The notes below the pieces were generated by a model that saw only the letters and a list, made by a program, of their open reading frames with translations, made no database searches and was not told the DNA's origin. Positions 38,943-40,477 of a stretch of 40,477 nt of DNA are shown here, in pieces. Every line of letters starts with the position of its first letter. Positions within the stretch are counted from its first letter, which is position 1. The position numbers were made by a program, and so were the translations under genes. This stretch comes from JAVBUP01 sp031555175 (GTDB lineage Bacteria; Bacillota_I; Bacilli_A; Erysipelotrichales; Coprobacillaceae), in NCBI GenBank assembly GCA_031555175.1, contig JAVBUP010000004.1:1-40477 (forward strand), read 5' to 3'.

Positions 38943-40166
38943 ATGAATAGTTATAAATTATTAGAAAAAATATCATTTGAACGTCTTGCTGGGTCAAATG
39001 AAGAATTGGAAGCGGCAAAAATTATTAAGGAAACAGTTGAAGAATTAGGAGTACAATGTGAGATTGAGCCATTTGAGATTGAATATCCAATAAATATAAA
39101 GGCTAGCTTTGAAGTAATTAGCCCAGAGTATGCTAAGTTTGATGTGATAGGATATGGAATGACGTGTGATGCAGATAATTTAGAAGCTGAGTTTTTATAC
39201 TGTGATAATCTAGATGAAATCTCATTAGCGCATGCTAAAGGTAAAATCATTATGTTTAATGGTGGATTGCCTTTTGTGAATTACAAGAAAATCTACGAGG
39301 CAGGGGTAGCTGGATTTATTTGTTTTAATGGAAGTGTATATGAAAAAGAAATTGATATTAATGAAGGATATTTAAGAGCACAGTTATATCAATTAGGAAA
39401 GATCCCTGGAGTTGGGATGACAATCCATGATGCATCAAGATTAGTGCGCATGAATCCTAAAACAGTTAGAATGAGTTTGTCTTCAGAAGTAGAGAAAAGA
39501 CAAAGCCATAACGTAGTAGCAACTATACCTGGAGAAATAAATGAAGTAGTAGCTTTTACAGCTCATTTTGATTCAGTTCGTTATTCAAAAGGGGTATATG
39601 ATAATGCCTCAGGAAGTGTTGGGATATATGATATTCTTAAATATTATGTAGATAATAAACCAAAACGCACACTGAAATTTGTATGGTGTGGAGCTGAAGA
39701 AAGAGGATTATTAGGATCTAAAGCTTATACAGAATCTCATAAAGAAGAGCTTAAGGATTATAGATTCAATATTAATATTGATATGATTGGAGTAGTATTA
39801 GGATATGATACTGCAGTAGTTAGTGGTGATAATAGTATTGTTAATTATGTACAATACTACGCTAAAGAAGTTGGTTATCCAATAACAAGTAAGCAAGGTG
39901 TTTATCCATCTGATTCGACTCCATTTGCTGATTGTGGTGTACCATCGATGACTTTTGCGAGATTAAACTGTGTTGGTGGAGCACAAATCCATTCAAATAA
40001 AGATGTTATTGATCATATGAGCGAAGATGCTATGAATAAAACAATGTCATTTATCATACCTTTCTCTGCTAAAATAGTCAATTCAAATGTAATGCCAATC
40101 GCTCAAGAGATTCCACAAAATATTAAGGATGACCTTGATAAATACATGATGAGGAAAGAAAAATAG
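38943..40166 (+). CDS. M28 family metallopeptidase with PA insert
   Basis: A 407-aa two-zinc aminopeptidase. The M28 zinc ligands are all present: His208 (TAHFDSV), Asp220 (GVYDNASGS), Glu252/Glu253 (GAEERG), Asp280 (INIDMIG) and His350 (QIHSNKD). A PA-like domain (about residues 90-175, KGKIIMFNGG and AGVAGFICFNG) is inserted before the catalytic core. No signal peptide is seen, so it is probably cytosolic and acts on peptides (inference). GGGGTGA is the ribosome site. Confidence 0.92.
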   Translation: MNSYKLLEKISFERLAGSNEELEAAKIIKETVEELGVQCEIEPFEIEYPINIKASFEVISPEYAKFDVIGYGMTCDADNLEAEFLYCDNLDEISLAHAKGKIIMFNGGLPFVNYKKIYEAGVAGFICFNGSVYEKEIDINEGYLRAQLYQLGKIPGVGMTIHDASRLVRMNPKTVRMSLSSEVEKRQSHNVVATIPGEINEVVAFTAHFDSVRYSKGVYDNASGSVGIYDILKYYVDNKPKRTLKFVWCGAEERGLLGSKAYTESHKEELKDYRFNINIDMIGVVLGYDTAVVSGDNSIVNYVQYYAKEVGYPITSKQGVYPSDSTPFADCGVPSMTFARLNCVGGAQIHSNKDVIDHMSEDAMNKTMSFIIPFSAKIVNSNVMPIAQEIPQNIKDDLDKYMMRKEK

Positions 40167-40179
40167 TTAGTTATACTTT

Positions 40180-40202
40180 GGAAGCGTTAAGCTTCCTTTT
40201 TT
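40180..40202 (+). terminator. Rho-independent terminator of the M28 gene
   Basis: Stem GGAAGC / GCTTCC with a 5-nt loop and six Ts. Confidence 0.85.
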
Positions 40203-40397
40203 AAGCATTTTGATTATTTTTTATTATTAATCAATATATAATGATTATATTGTATTGTATGATGAAATAAGACCTAAGGTGGGAACTTTTATTGCAACAA
40301 ACAGTATATTAAGGTATAGTATTAATATAAATAAACAGGAGCTAACTATATAAAAAACAAGTGATTTTATAGAAATAGTTAAATTCTTTAATAAGAA

Positions 40398-40477
40398 GTG
40401 AAATGGTCATTGAAAAGTGAATATGTGTATACTGAAAACAACTACTCTCGTAGCCAAATTGTAACTATGATTAATAT
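40398..40477 (+). pseudogene. Partial frame at the window edge with a GAPDH-tail-like motif
   Basis: A frame open from after a TAA at 40392 to the edge reads ...VYTENNYSRSQIVTMIN. ENNYSRSQIV is like the C-terminal ENSYTSQMV of the gap product in this window. There is a GTG at 40398 but no ribosome site. It may be a remnant of a second GAPDH-like gene or a chance match at the start of an unrelated gene. Upstream, 40203-40394 shows nothing clear. Confidence 0.25.

Overview
The window is from a low-GC, spore-forming Bacillota (Firmicutes). The sequence is AT-rich, Shine-Dalgarno sites are strong (AGGAGG or GGTGAT), TGA is used as a stop, and there are several sporulation or germination genes (yabP, yabQ, a cwlJ-gerQ pair). 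Gene orders such as ywiB-argS-rpoE, rqcP/yabP/yabQ/divIC and glgC-glgD-glgA are Firmicutes-typical. A Turicibacter- or Erysipelotrichia-like bacterium would fit, but I cannot fix the genus from sequence alone.

Core blocks. 1-2.1 kb: gap and a GntR/FCD regulator. 2.1-4.9 kb (minus): an Abi_2/HEPN abortive-infection protein and a class A penicillin-binding protein. 5.0-7.5 kb: ywiB (DUF1934), argS, rpoE. 7.7-11.1 kb: pgk, tpiA, eno, which with gap give most of lower glycolysis; no phosphoglycerate mutase is present. 11.1-16.4 kb: two small minus-strand genes, then rqcP, yabP, yabQ, divIC and cysE, with rqcP split from yabP by about 2.8 kb holding an exported amidase and a four-helix membrane protein. 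16.4-22.9 kb: an orphan PduL-type phosphotransacylase, a RhuM-family gene with a hairpin leader, ung-folC, an AbiE-like regulator/nucleotidyltransferase pair, and a folate ECF transporter (folT) behind a clear THF riboswitch. FolC and FolT are both folate genes.

Accessory island, 23.0-32.7 kb: an XRE regulator, two orphan promoter-terminator units, an IS30 transposase remnant, then a one-way series of envelope genes. The series has a zinc-ribbon membrane protein, a multidomain M23 lipoprotein (Listeria-Bacteroides repeats, Big2, ricin-like, LytM), a zinc-ribbon protein with a large outer domain, a broken zinc-ribbon gene, a beta-propeller-like lipoprotein, and three small envelope proteins, two sharing a disulfide-like domain. 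Its promoter is flanked by two near-identical inverted repeats, and a third copy lies inside the island. This is my main candidate for an undescribed system.

Right end, 32.7-40.5 kb: gerQ and cwlJ (minus), the glycogen operon glgC-glgD-glgA behind a probable cre site, an 85-bp direct repeat of the glgA 3' end bracketing a small insertion with a consensus promoter, a leader peptide and a small anchored protein, then an XRE regulator and an M28 metallopeptidase. No tRNA, rRNA or CRISPR array was seen.
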